Source: Tubulanus polymorphus
Lineage: Eukaryota; Nemertea; Palaeonemertea; Tubulaniformes; Tubulanidae
Assembly (NCBI RefSeq): GCF_964204645.1
Contig: NC_134026.1
Location: 18,494,650-18,558,649 of the forward strand
DNA length: 64,000 nucleotides
Direction: 5' to 3'
Shown: positions 25,801-37,200 of the stretch, one piece after another
Layout: the number at the start of each line of letters is the position of its first letter
Position numbering within the stretch: position 1 is the stretch's first letter
Made by a program: the position numbers and the translations under genes
Notes under the pieces: model-generated
Database searches by the model: none
What the model was told of the DNA's origin: nothing
What the model saw: the letters and a program-made list of their open reading frames with translations, nothing else

Positions 25801-27881
25801 TGACAAAAATTTATTCAATCAAAATGAAGTATGTAAGTTCATAATTCATTACTGGAGCAATTCATTATCAAAAACACCTACAGAATAAGGAGGATCGATG
25901 TGATCAAAATTTCACAAAGATGCAGTCCTTTTTGCGTCTAAGGTCTTTTGAAAACTCACATCCTTGAATATATTTATTCGAAAAAACTTTTCAGAGGGTT
26001 ACCAGAGACATGCGTCGTGCCCTCAGTACACTGCATTATTGCAAAGGAGGAGGCAAAGTTTTATACTTTTAGTTCAAACAAGCATCTCCAAGTTTTGAAT
26101 TGTAAAATAAGACACCAGACATCGCATTCCCACAGCAGGGATTTGAACCTGATGGCATCACAAGACTACACACGAAACCCTGCTTGATAAGCCGAATCTA
26201 GTTAGTTACCTAATCGTTGGTGGTAAGCTTTTTATAATCGGATGGGCTTATACCAACGTTAGGGATGACAAGGGCCAAAACACGGTTGAAAAAAGTAACA
26301 CTTCAAAAATATACTTTCTATCCACTTCAGTCCACAAATAATGGCTTAATTCACAAACTAACACAGGTACCTTTCAAAAATAATCCAATTTTATGCATGT
26401 TTCGAGTGATTAATCAACATTATTTTGAGAAATTAATTAATTTCTCCACAAATTTCGCCATTGGCCGCCATTTCTCTGTATTGCACATGAGGCATGATAA
26501 GACAAGGGGACCTACAAGGATTTATATAAAACTTCCAAGACGAAACGACAATTTTTATTTTTGATGGTTTTCCAACCTATATTTCAAATCTTCGTGTTTT
26601 CCTTAATAAATAATTAAATAATAAATTCTGGTAAAAGAAAAATCTGAATAAGTGTTGATTTCTTAATATTTTTCAATTTCGTCGTTTCGCTTTGTTAGTT
26701 TGTGCTGTGGTCCTGGCCTCAGTCCACAGGTGCCAGCACCTCCAGTAATTTTCAAAATGGCAGCTGTTGACTGGACGGAAATTTACTCTTACTTTACGGC
26801 CGATTTGCACATGGATTAAGATCGTCAGATGATGTGTTATAGGTATCAGAAAAACTACGAATCTGTTGTGCGTCGATTTCAACAAAAATTAGACGGATAT
26901 CTTAAGAGACAATGAAATGCCAGGCAAATTACTCATCAGTCAAATTGGCTGACGAAGATTTCATACAAAAATGACCTTCCCATTCCTGACTGTGGTTTGT
27001 GAAAATATCCGATCGTAAAACTAAACCACAGACAGGTTACTGACTAAGCCGAATCATGCCTGTTGTATAATCACTGAGGCTAATTAAGAGGGGTAGGCCT
27101 AACTATAAGCCAAAATGGAATAACCGGGCTAAAACAAAACGTGATTTCTGATAATGACACCGATAATGACAAGTGTATGTCTGCTCACTAGCGCTAATCA
27201 GGTAGGGTTTCATGCCATGGCAGTCTCGATGCCATCATCAGGTTTGAATCCCTGCTGAGGGAAGAGGATGCACAGACACAAAAGAGGCAATTTCATTGCT
27301 TCTCCAATAGTTTCTTTGCCTTTCGCATTATAATAATGGGGTTGTTACGATGTCGAGTAATAAACCTGAAAACAGCACGTGTCAGTTTAACGTTAAAGGA
27401 GTTTGATCAATATTCGGTCTAAGGTAGCTAAATCGTCCTCCCTTGGCCTTGAGAATGATCCTTGAAAGATATCGTACAGAAACCAGAAAGAAAATCATAG
27501 TTACAACTGTAGTCTAGCCAATAATATGGGAGTTATTTGAGTCCACCCAATACCCTATCGCTTTATCATCTGTTTTCAACTTCTTTAAAGCAAAGAACTA
27601 GAGAGAGTGACATTTTATTCGCGCTGCCTGCGTGAAGTATTCCTGTTTAGTGGTGGTTGGTTTAAGAAGGAAACTGAACTCCTGAAGCATTGAATATTTG
27701 GTTTGAAATGATGAATTAAAAAAGGTTTGAACAAGATCTTTTGGCTGAAATCGAAATTGGCAATTATAGGCCTACCGTGTTTGTCCTTCTTTGAGCAGTC
27801 ACGACTTCTTATCAACTGAGATACGCGCGGAATATCACCTTTAAATACAGCTTCATGTAGAGAATAATCCAGCTCTTCCAT
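10871..27881 (-). CDS. ANKRD13C: ANKRD13C-like ankyrin-repeat protein (complete, 13 coding exons)
   Basis: ANKRD13C is an ER-associated ankyrin protein that acts on GPCR biogenesis and exit. Coding exons in gene order (high to low): 27881-27776, 24833-24792, 20003-19899, 19052-18921, 17711-17645, 16853-16709, 15935-15804, 14879-14812, 14656-14569, 12332-12183, 12030-12002, 11874-11774, 11004-10871. Each has AG/GT borders and the phases join to 432 codons plus TGA. Motifs in order: ankyrin part (SLHEAVFKGDIPRVSQLIR, NTPLHLAVALGHK, AHGAPVKVKNAKGWNPLAEA), then LLRKLKQQSRE, DLGDFYLELRWDF, PLVSRILPSDICKI, ITFIFNGEA, DILMSSDIV, KNISFTRAQKGF, EHLSEEDLQKNKALMESL, LTWEQYLQAPAGHPPYLGR, FKHFNKLREFM, KLPPGFPVKI and a C-terminus ending NRFPDL as in vertebrates. 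The human protein (541 aa) has about 110 extra low-complexity N-terminal residues. Here the ATG at 27881 sits at the ankyrin start, so an upstream exon may be missing or the protein is genuinely short. Confidence 0.95.
11150..11225 (-). mobile_element. tRNA-derived SINE fragment
   Basis: On the - strand, ctcgatgccatt is followed by a B-box-like ttcgaatccctgcc. The same pattern (gatgccatc, B box, ccctgctg) occurs at 26115-26180 (-) and 27181-27262 (+), so the three form one dispersed SINE family. Confidence 0.45.
12935..13611 (-). repeat. 0.67-kb repeat family, copy 1 (tandem pair)
   Basis: First of two head-to-tail copies; the unit ends at gccgatacgtc (13611) and the next begins at once with caggaagatagac. 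Other copies are at 13612-14267, 42457-43123 and (truncated) 62095-62470. In the opposite reading each copy has a 14-bp perfect hairpin (stem tgtgatctgtgtgc), an A-run following ggccgttt, and a short frame MQFKSSF..RYFRVVEN..QCD. It lies in the ANKRD13C intron between exons 9 and 10. Class unknown. Confidence 0.75.
13612..14267 (-). repeat. 0.67-kb repeat family, copy 2 (tandem pair)
   Basis: Directly abuts copy 1 with no spacer. It lacks about 20 bp (accacccctc region) present in copy 1, and its hairpin loop is two bases shorter, like the copy at 42457-43123. The copies are therefore not a very recent duplication. Confidence 0.75.
16539..16677. mobile_element. Small palindromic MITE in ANKRD13C intron
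   Basis: The left end GGGGCCAGTTGCTCAAAAG and the right end TTGAGCAACTGCAGCCCC are inverted repeats apart from a two-base insertion. The element is 139 bp, AT-rich inside and has no coding capacity. It sits about 30 bp downstream (gene sense) of the splice donor of exon 16709-16853. It resembles the widespread GGGGCC-ended invertebrate MITEs. Confidence 0.65.
17204..17461. mobile_element. Degenerate MITE with ATCCGCCCCT-type end
   Basis: The left end aagggtggatctaggg and the right end taaatccgcccctgta form a weak inverted repeat. The same end word (gatccgcccctg) recurs at 56010-56023, and aggggcagatctagga at 22702. This points to an old family; the boundaries are approximate. Confidence 0.4.
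19163..19653. mobile_element. MITE with CAGTGTTGCCACTT ends in ANKRD13C intron
   Basis: The left end CAGAGTTGCCACTTA and the complement of GAAGTGGCAACACTG at the right are inverted repeats. AATGAA lies directly outside both ends (19157-19162 and 19654-19659) as a likely target duplication. The length is 491 bp. A 127-residue open frame inside (19131-19514) crosses the boundary and is not a gene. The ends resemble hAT-type elements, but those normally duplicate 8 bp, so the superfamily is uncertain. Confidence 0.7.
20004..24791 (-). other. ANKRD13C intron 2
   Basis: No exon or gene recognised. The sequence carries many AGGCCTA words and old repeat fragments, such as a duplicated ctgattatt-atttcaccagaa segment at 21586-21636. 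No long open frame. Confidence 0.5.
25238..25517. mobile_element. piggyBac-like MITE with TTAA target site
   Basis: The ends are CCCTTTCAGTGCGTC (left) and GTCAGCACGGAAAGGG (right), an inverted repeat CCCTTTCMGTGC. TTAA lies directly outside both ends (25234-25237 and 25518-25521). TTAA duplication with CCC/GGG termini is the signature of piggyBac. It is 280 bp with no transposase frame. A weaker relative is at 30745-30885. Confidence 0.8.
26115..26180 (-). mobile_element. tRNA-derived SINE fragment
   Basis: The complement reads tgatgccatcaggttc followed by aaatccctgctgtggg, with a B-box-like core (GGTTCAAATCC). It matches the copies at 27181-27262 and 11150-11225. It lies just left of the element at 26199. 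Confidence 0.45.
26199..27046. mobile_element. Mutator-like nonautonomous element, copy 1, with 9-bp target duplication
   Basis: The ends are TAGTTAGTTACC (left) and GGTTACTGACTA (right). The 9 bases AGCCGAATC occur directly outside both ends (26190-26198 and 27047-27055). A second full-length copy is at 28808-29654 with its own 9-bp duplication, and a deleted copy is at 28687-28793. Nine-bp duplications are typical of Mutator-like elements. Inside, a short frame [20 protein letters not shown] (about 26756-26818) is kept in copy 2 with three substitutions. No transposase. Located in ANKRD13C intron 1. Confidence 0.75.
27181..27262 (+). mobile_element. tRNA-derived SINE head
   Basis: A B-box-like GGTTTGAATCC at 27241-27251 follows gatgccatcatca, and an A-box-like stretch (actagcgctaatcagg) lies about 45 bp upstream. 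The same family occurs at 26115 and 11150 in the opposite orientation. Confidence 0.45.
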
Positions 27882-27900
27882 GATCACTAAAATCGATTAG

Positions 27901-27980
27901 TCTACTGATCGCTCGATAGAGGGCGCATTACGAAGGTAACCCATCCATGGGTTCGAATCCTACTTTACGAGTTAACAAAT
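27901..27980 (+). mobile_element. tRNA-like sequence (SINE or tRNA pseudogene)
   Basis: A perfect B box GGTTCGAATCC at 27950-27960 lies about 40 bp after an A-box-like gatcgctcgatagaggg. No credible cloverleaf with a matching acceptor stem was found, so a functional tRNA is unlikely. It lies only 20 bp from the ANKRD13C ATG. Confidence 0.45.
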
Positions 27981-28104
27981 CTTGATTCTATTTCCCTTAT
28001 TCTTTTATTTTATTTATCTTATAATCCATACAGTTGGATTCCTTTCAATGTTGGGATTCTATTGATTCCAATTGTTTTTATTAATTATTGGCTTATTCAG
28101 TGGC

Positions 28105-28195
28105 ATCTTCACCCGTCAAGGGATTCGAACCCACTACGCTAAAGCTGTTCCCCGAACGTGGAAGCGAGTTCGGGAGTGATACCTGACCCCTGGCA
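28105..28195 (-). mobile_element. tRNA-like sequence on the - strand
   Basis: The complement has gtgggttcgaatcccttg, with a perfect B box at 28121-28131. About 30 bp upstream there is a 7-bp stem CCCGAAC/GTTCGGG with a 10-base loop. It could be a SINE head or a decayed tRNA; no proper acceptor stem. Confidence 0.4.
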
Positions 28196-28269
28196 AGCGA
28201 GGATGATTCAGTGGTATCCAGTATCGAATGTAGAGGGCAGTAGCAGCTGGTCCACATATTGAAAGAAGG

Positions 28270-31200
28270 ATGACAGCTGTCAAATTTTGGTCGGAACACT
28301 CGAAAAGCATCGGTGGTTTTTTACTGGACATTAGTGGGGTTTTATACAATTGCGGAGAAGGTTTAGGAACTGTCGTAGATGGTTCAGTTGCAGCTATTGA
28401 CAGGTGACATGCTCTTGGAATTACTTTCACTCTTTAACTTAACTGCAACTGTCTACATTTTACAAGCAAGTTTAACTTATGGAAGTGGATGTTTTGCCAA
28501 TGCGGCATTATTTTAGTAAACACTATTTTGCCAATGGCTGTATATAATTAGATATAGTAATAAAATATAACAATAAAGTCATTATATTGGGTTTAGGGTT
28601 AGGGTTTCAATAACTGTCGTTAACATTCAACGCCAGAAGTGGTCACGTCAATGTAAAGAAACAGAAACAGAAACTTAATTAGGGTCTAGTTAGTTACCTA
28701 ATCGTTGGTGGTAAGCTTTTTATAATCGGATGGGCTTATACCAACGTGAAAATATCCGATCGTAAAACTAGACCAAAGACAGGTAACTGACTAGGTTAGG
28801 GTCTAGATAGTTAGTTACCTAATCGTTGGTGGTAAGCTTTTTATAATCGGATGGGCTTATACCAACGTTAGGGATGACAAGGACCAAAACACGGTTGAAA
28901 AAAGTAACACTTCAAAAATATACTTTCTATTCACTTCAGTCCACAATTAATGGCTTAATTCACAAACTAACACAGCTACCTTTCGAAATAATCCAATTTT
29001 ATGTATGTTTCGAGTGGTTAATCAACATTATTTTGAGAAATTAATTAATTTCTCCACCAATTTCGCCATTGGCCGCCATTTCTTTGTATTGCACATGTGG
29101 CATGATAAGACAGGGGACCTACAAGGATTTATATAAAACTTCCAAGACGAAACGACAATTTTTATTTTTGATGGTTTCCAACTTATATTTCAAATCTTCG
29201 TGTTTTCCATAATAAATAATGAAATAATAAATTCTGGTAAAAGAAAAATGTGAATAAGTGTTGATTTCTTAATATTTTTTTCAATTTCGTCGTTTCGCTT
29301 CGTTAGTTTGTGCTGTTGTCCTGGCCTCAGTCCACAGGTGCCAGCACCTCCAGTAATTTTCAAAATGGCAGCTGTTGACCCGACGGAAATTTACTCTCAC
29401 TTCACGGCCGATTTGCACATGGATTAAGATCGTCAGGTGAGGTGTTATAGGTATCAGACAAACTACGAATCTGTTGTGCGTCGATTACAACAAAAATTAG
29501 ACGGATATCTTAAGAGACAATGAAATGCCAGGCAAATTACTCGTCAGTCAAATTGGCTGACGAAGATTTCATACAAAAATGACCTTCCCATTCCTGACTG
29601 TGGTTTGTGAAAATATCCGATTGTGAAACTAAACCACAGACAGGTTACTGACTAAGGGTCTAGAGGGTCCAGAGGGTTAGGGTTATGATTAGAGGGTGGG
29701 GTTTAGGGTCCGTTTTTACCCCTAGGGATAGGGTTAGGGTTAGGGTAAGGTGAGGCTATATGTAGTGAAAACCTACGGGTGGTTTTGAGTGAGCTCGGTG
29801 GTCTAGTGAAAAGACGTTAGGCTAGAAATCTGCTGGTCTGGGTTCGAATCTCGCTTTATGCTCCTATTTTCTCTAACTCTGTTCTCCACAATTTCTATGT
29901 CGCGCACCTCAGAGCGCATACGCGGAGTCAATTAGCCAATCAGAACGCGCCATCGGCAAAATAGCGTTAACAGGAATAATGCCGCATTGGCAAAATATCA
30001 CCTGCCTTAACTTTTTTCAACTCAAGTCACTTTTAAACTGCTGGAAGGTATGGAAGTAGTGGAAGCCCTGAAAAGACATCTTGAGTTCCTGATTTCCTGA
30101 ATCCTCAAGTTTATGAGTTCCCAAGCAACCCTGCAATAACGAAACGTAAACACGCTGTTTGCTTGGAAAGACCAAATCTCAGGTTCAGACTGAGACATTT
30201 GCCGACGGATACAGTTCCTAGGGTTATTAATGATGTATCTGTGTTTTGAGTGGTTGTTCTGCAATAAATCTGAGAAAAAACGTCTTGCTACTGGTACGTT
30301 TAAAAGATAATAGCAGCCGCTAGCCCCACACATGCTGGCTCCACACACAGCGAAATCACAGAATAATAATATAAAACTTCGTTTTTCCATCTAAAATTAA
30401 AACTTTTATTTTATATGACACCTACTTGTGATGTTACTGTTATAAATCCTATTATTACATCCAACTGTGTGACACTATCACAATTTGTGAAATGTCTTTT
30501 AGTATATAAAGGCGTTTCAACAAATTTGATAGTGTCACATGCTCAAGAAAGAGCATGGTAAGCATGGTAAGTAAATGTGATGAGTACCATACTTGAAAAC
30601 GAGTACATTCGTTGATAAATGCGCAGCTGGGGTACTCTGATCTTCCCTTTCAGTGCTGACTATGTAATAGGCCTACCTGATGATGCTGGAGATAATTTGA
30701 AAATTAAAAAAGCTGCGTCCAGTGTGTTGAATAATGGGCACGCTGCTTCAGTGCGTCTATATCCCGGCACGGTGTATCTTTACTTACTAATATTTCACTG
30801 TTTGACACGTCCTGCCATCTTTCAATAGAGATAAAAACTCCATCACCCATACACCGCACAGCAGTGTAGATGCACTGAAATTCAGGAGGCTATCTGAATC
30901 GAATAAGGAGTTAATCCTTTAGGCTATGTGAAACTGAAGCCCTGACTTTTTAACTGGGCCAATGGTCAGCAACAGGATTGATTGTTCAGTTTCACAAACC
31001 ACCCACTCCTTTAAGCCTATCCAAATAAAGTTGATACCAACAATTAGGTCACTAAGGAATCTCAATCCAATAATCGCCTATAAAGATTTATATTCTTTAT
31101 ATTTTCAGATTAATGTCCGCCAATGTGCCGGTTAGATTCTGCACGAATGAAACTCAATGTACAAGAAGTTATATCGTATCCAAATTGCAACGTCTCGGAT

Positions 31201-34200
31201 TTGAACAGATCAAAGATGCGCTGGTATTTCCACCAGCCCCTGCAGTGTGTAAAGTGTTGAAGGAGCGAGGACTTCGGCCCCATCTATTAGTGCACACAGG
31301 TTTTGAGTTCTTGCATTTCTAAGATTAGGGTCGTTAGCGAGTCTTTAAAAGTTTGAAAGTTCTACACATTTTTGCAAAAGCTCTCACATGCTCACTTTTG
31401 ATAGAAAAAAATTCTCTTCTCACAAAAAGTGCGTCTATTTCACAAAAACAGGTTCTTCAGCATATGTAAAGTTTCCACCAATGGAAACCAGCCATTTAAG
31501 TTAGGTTAGCGGCAGCATGGATCATCAACCAGAATGTCTTTGCATTTTTGGTGCTGCAATATATTGTGATTCTGCTCCTGATTACACTGTGATTTTTGCC
31601 TGTAAATAGCTTGAAAAATGCTCCTTGAGTAGAAAAGTGCTTTGAACTGCTTAGCCTGTTTACGTACTATTACTTATTAAGGATTTCACATTCATTTCGT
31701 AGATGTTGTACCAGACTTTTCTGAGATGGATCAAACTGACCCTAATTGTGTAGTAATTGGTGACGCTGGTGAAATATTTTCTTATGAAAATGTGAATATA
31801 GCCTTTCAAAAGCTCTTATCTATGGAAAAACCAGTGCTGATTACGATGGGAATGGGGTAGGTATAAGGGTATCCTATTCCTCACTTGCCTTAGACATATC
31901 CCTTCATTTTCAAATGTCAAAAGTATTTAGTTCAGCCAATCAAAGGCTTAAAAGCTTTTCGGATTGAGGATACAATGTATACTTGATTTTTACCTTCATG
32001 ACTTAGTCAGTTATGAGATGGTAGTGAGTCGATGACGTCATTTTAGTGTCGCCACTTATAACTTGTTGGTGGGAGTTCAGAGGAAGATTTGTCAAACGAA
32101 TAAATACTTTAATCTTATTAATGCAGAGTGTGGAATTTCTGGTGGCCATCTTGAATTTCTTGTTTGCATGATGCAGCCCGCAATTCTTGATGGATTTCCA
32201 CAAAATTTGGTGTGAGGATCAGAGTAGGTAAGCTGTCCATGCCTTTTGTACATGGAGGTCATCGGCTTTCAAATATGACCGCCAGGTCAGCCATCTTGAA
32301 TTTCTAGCACGAAACGGCCTGCAATTCTTGATACATTTTCATGATACTAGGTGTAAGAATTTCGGTCGGTGAAATGTCTACCCCTTATTGAAAATTGAGT
32401 TCAAGCATGGCCACCAGGGTTGCCATTTCTTTTCAGCACGATGCCTTCACCGATTCTTGATGCATCTTTTCATGTAGTGTGATCTTTGGGGCAGCTTAAA
32501 TGGGCTTGTCTTTTCATGTAAGGATATATTAACCGAAAATGAACATTATTGCCACATAGCCTATACCAGCTTAACTATTTCAAAACTTGTTACATCGTTA
32601 CAATGTAAATCTTTCTGTAAAACTTTGAATACTGAATCATTCTTCTTCTACTGCGTCATGAAGGTAAGGCCCGCGGGCCTCTTGTTGCATTATGAAGTGA
32701 AACAAACCACTGGGGTATTTTGAAGGCGGTTATGCGATACTGTAAACTCTGCCTTATTGGAAATGTTGGAACTTTAAATTTTTGCCAAATTGACCAGATA
32801 CTGAGTTACAAGGAATCAGGAATATTGAATTATTTTTTTTGTGAATAGAGTTTTGGTAGATCACCAACTTGAGCGGTTCTAAGTCAATTTTGAATGAAAT
32901 TTTCAGACTCAAAACTGATAAAGTAAACATTGCTTTCAAAATTGTAGGCTTTCATAACGTATATTTTTACTCCTCACTAACGTATATTTTTACTTATTGG
33001 TTGACAAGAATACATAATATGAAGTGTGTTAGCTTGTTACTTCATCAATACAATTAATACATGTATTATTTCAGAAAATTTTACAAGAGCGATGATAATT
33101 TGAACTTAGACGTTGGTCCATTTGCGAAAGCATTAGAGGTAAGCTTGTGTTATGTATGAAAAAACCTTTTCTCAAGCGCAGATGTTGTTCCCGCTCTACG
33201 TTAGGGCTGTGTCTCTGGACTATTAGTTCTTCCTATAAGATATTTTCTTAAGTATTTTGCCAATTTTCAAGCATAATTTCTTTACTGCCGGGCCGTCGGA
33301 ACAGGAGCGGCTAAAGCCGCCCCACTTTTTTGCTTAACAAACATTTTTTCAAAAGCACGCTGTACCGCGTAGCAGCTTGTTGTTCTCTGTACTAGATGGT
33401 TGGCTCACGACTTCTCATGCTTCTGTGAATGAGACCGTGAAATGGCCCCAAAATGCATCTCCAGCGATTGAATTTTCAAAATTTTTCTAGGGGAAGGCCC
33501 CCAGACCACCCTTCAGAAATAAGCCTCGCCACTGAAAAATTCCTTCCGACGGCTCTGTACTGGTTTATGTACTTTTTTGCAGTATGCTTGTGATATTAAG
33601 TCTGAAGTTGTTGGAAAACCCTCTGAAACATTCTTCCTAACAGCAGTTAAAGACATGAATCTAGAAGCCAATAAGGTAAGTTTTGTGATGGCACTGAATG
33701 ATGATAATCAACTGTCTACATAGACACATTAGCCAGTTGGTGAACCGGATTCACCAGTGGCCTCAACAAGCCACCTGATATTGAATTCGCTTTTGTCTAT
33801 CCATTTGCCCATCAATCTGTAGATGGAATCCAGTTTAGGCAATGGATTGTCTTGGCTTTTGGTTTCTACATGCATCTTTCTTAGACCTGCGTTTGCATAA
33901 CAAAAAAAGATTCTAGATGACTAACTGGTGGTCATAGTTGTTATTGATTTGGCAAAATCAGCACTTTTTACAAAGTTTTCAATGGAAATTTTGAAGACAT
34001 TTGAATTAATTTTCTTGATCTCCTTACGGCTCATCATCTTAAGTCTTAGTCTCATCAGACCTCATAGGTAAAAATGGTTTTGACTTTTAGTCTTGATATT
34101 TTATAATTGTCAGCATCGTTATAGGACACATCTCCTTGCATGAAATAATTAGTTCATCCAGACTTTGTTCTGGGGGCTTCAAATATTGAATAATTATATA

Positions 34201-37200
34201 AAGATTTTCCATGCATACTTTGTAAAATTCTAGCTCATGACAAGTTTTATGATTGTGGGGAGTTTCATCAAGCTCATTGATATCTGTACCGTATTTGTTC
34301 ACTAAGTGGGCATTGGCTTTTTATTTCAGTAACTGTTACCGTAACTGAAGTAAAAAGTCCAATATGGTGCATGGGAAGCGAATGTATGACATTTGTGGAT
34401 TATTTCATAACACTGTGAATTTCAGGTGGTCATGATAGGTGATGATATTGTAAGTGATGTAGGAGGATCGCAAAAGGCTGGATTATTCGGCGTTCAAGTG
34501 CGTACAGGAAAATACAGGTAAATTATTCATTTCTCTTTGATCCAGGTGGCTGCAAATTTTTTGCCCACTTGGGGCTTAGCCCCAGAGTGCTATTGCATTC
34601 ATTTTCTTTCATCCTTAAGCAGAATCTAATTTTCAACACACTTTGGTGTATTGTCTTGATATTTGGTTTATACATGTATCGTGATGTTTGATATCTATAT
34701 ACATGTATCCCCCTTGGGCCCATCATCACGAAAAACGATTTGGTTGATTACAAACAAGGTGCCCCCGTCTTGGTCTAAATTTTGAGGCTGCAGCAGAAAA
34801 AGGGGAAAGATATACTTAACCCAATGATAAAGCCCTGAGAGGTGTTCAGTGGGTTGGGGGCAAAAAACATGCAATACGATTTAGGAACAGGTAGGCCTAC
34901 ACCACAATTATGAAACCCAGTTACTGGGTTTCGACGAGTGTGAGATTTTATCAAGGATATTGATATTTTCAAGTAAGATTGAGAGGGTGAACTGGAATTC
35001 TCAAAGAAAGAATTTCAGCTTTGCGTGGAAGATGTTTGGAAGCCATCTGGACATTCTGACCGGAAGATGGATAACCAAAAAATTCGCTCTGTAAATGAGG
35101 AGTCATTTTGCTTGTGGAATTTAACCTGTTCTAGTTGGTTAATTCAGGTACAGGTGTATGAAAAGCAAAATGGCTTCAGATTTTGAAAGGGGGCTGCAGT
35201 GAGGGAGACAATCACATTTGTTTTGCTCTGACTCCAATTAAACTGCTGTTATTGTTCAATTTTTGCTCATCGATTATTTATGGTAGTGACATAGGCTTTG
35301 TATGTAAATTGTAAATATAGTTTATAGAAATTTTAGATTTTTATTTTAGACCTTGGACGTATAGCCCTATTTTAGACCTTAATTAGAGTATAATCTAGTT
35401 TATACTCCATGTTTAGACCTATGACACTAAATGAAATAGTCAAATTGAGCATATATAGATTTAATAGTTATAATAGTGCATCAAAAAGTGAATTTTGACG
35501 AGTACAATTTAATGATCAGATAAAATTTGTATGAACAGGGTCCCATCTAAGCACTTGTCCGATTGCCCGGGACGAGTATATTCTCATCAGGGCAAGTAGG
35601 TTATCATTATCACTTGTCCCCCGAGCTAGTGCAATTTCATGTCTCAAAGCTTTGTCCTACTCGATACAACGCATGTGAATGCCACCGATCGGAATGCCTG
35701 TGTAGGGCAACTAGCTTATGGAGGGGCAAGCGAAATTTCAGATATGCTTGCCCCGGGCAAGTGGCTTTTATTCCTTAGATCGGACCCTGATGAATAAACC
35801 ATTTTACAGTTGCTAGCCGCCATTTTGTTAGGGTACTTTTGTCCCGTATTGTTGGGTCATTTTTTTCTCTTTTTTAAAAACTATCCGTGATGTGTATTGT
35901 ATCATATTTCATCTGTCGATGGATGGATTTTGACAACTTCAGCAACATTCAAACCGCGTGAATCTCAAGTTTTCAGTTATGTAAAAATCATTTCTCAAAT
36001 TTACAACAATGCGACATGAGAGCGATATAAAAATCGGTGGTCAGTTTTTGCCGTGCGCATAGAAATCCAGGGTACTGAACTTTGAAGTTCGTTATTTTCA
36101 GAAATAATTTTCTAAAAAATCCAAACATTTCAAGCACTGTGCGCATAAACACCCCCTTTCAGGTGAACTTTGAAATTTTAAGATATCTTGCCTAGTTTTT
36201 TTCCTATGGCACTTTAACTGCAGCGCGTGTATTGTCATTCCGAGATTCGGCGCTGTTTTCTTTGCGTGTATTTCTGTATATGGGTGTTATTTCTTCATTT
36301 TCACTACTCTTGTCTCTACGGAAAATGGTTTTAATTGTTGGTACGAGTATCAGGTTTAAATATCACGTCGTTTATGCAATATAATAGATCGAAGACATTA
36401 GAGATGTTGGGGTTGAAGGGATTTTTCTGACCAGTTTTAGCAGCGAGACTGAGCGGCATTTTGATCACGCATTCGAAGTTGCGCGCGGGAGAATATATGG
36501 GCCTATATTGAGATGGAAGAAGAAAAGAAATATAACACTCAAAATCGAGTATGATGACCATTTAAATCAGTAGTCTATCAATAAATTTACATAAAAATCT
36601 GCTGAAATTAGATGGATGGAGAAGTGGTCAAAAAGCTGGACAAATGGAGTGGGGCAAATATTCAGCTACTTTCTATGAATACTTTCTATTAAGTACACTC
36701 AAGATTGATTAGATTGGGAAGAAAATATAGGAAAACGTTTTCTTGTTTTGGTGGTGAAATATCAAGTATCAAGTTCGAATGTCAGACGCAGGTGATAAAA
36801 AGTAAAAAGTGACATCTACCATCACAAAAACGCAAGAAGTGTGTGGATTGCATTTACAACAAAAGAGTGATATTTTGGGTTTTCTTGGGTGCATGTACGT
36901 AAGCCTCTGCCTGCTGTAAAAGCGGCTACCATTACAGCCATTACGAACTAGCGCCGGAGAACGGAATACAGTATTAATGCCGTAATATTTAAACCTGATA
37001 CTCGTACCAACAATTAAAACCATTTTCCGTAGAGACAAGTGTAGTGAAAATGAAGGAATAACACCCATATACTGAAATACATGCAAAGAAAACAGCGCCG
37101 AATCTCGGAATGACAATACACGCGCTGCAGTTAAAGAGCCATAGGAAAAAAACTAGGCAAGATATCTTAAAATTTCAAAGTTCACCTGAAAGTGTGCGTT

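Larger units (their letters stand above)
27882..28269. promoter_or_regulatory. Head-to-head intergenic interval, presumed bidirectional promoter of ANKRD13C and LHPP
   Basis: The two start codons face away from each other 388 bp apart, so the promoters of both genes must lie here or overlap 5' untranslated sequence. No TATA box or CpG island is obvious. The interval holds two tRNA-like B boxes in opposite orientation (27950-27960 and 28121-28131), so part of it derives from SINEs. Confidence 0.6.

Noticed and set aside
27901..27980. Functional tRNA gene
   Set aside because: Good B box, but no matching acceptor stem or full cloverleaf; treated as a SINE or pseudogene. The same applies to 28105-28195 and 29788-29865.
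30619..30828. 69-residue ORF as LHPP exon 1
   Set aside because: The true first exon with the HAD motif [10 protein letters not shown] is at 28270-28403; this frame overlaps a MITE relative.
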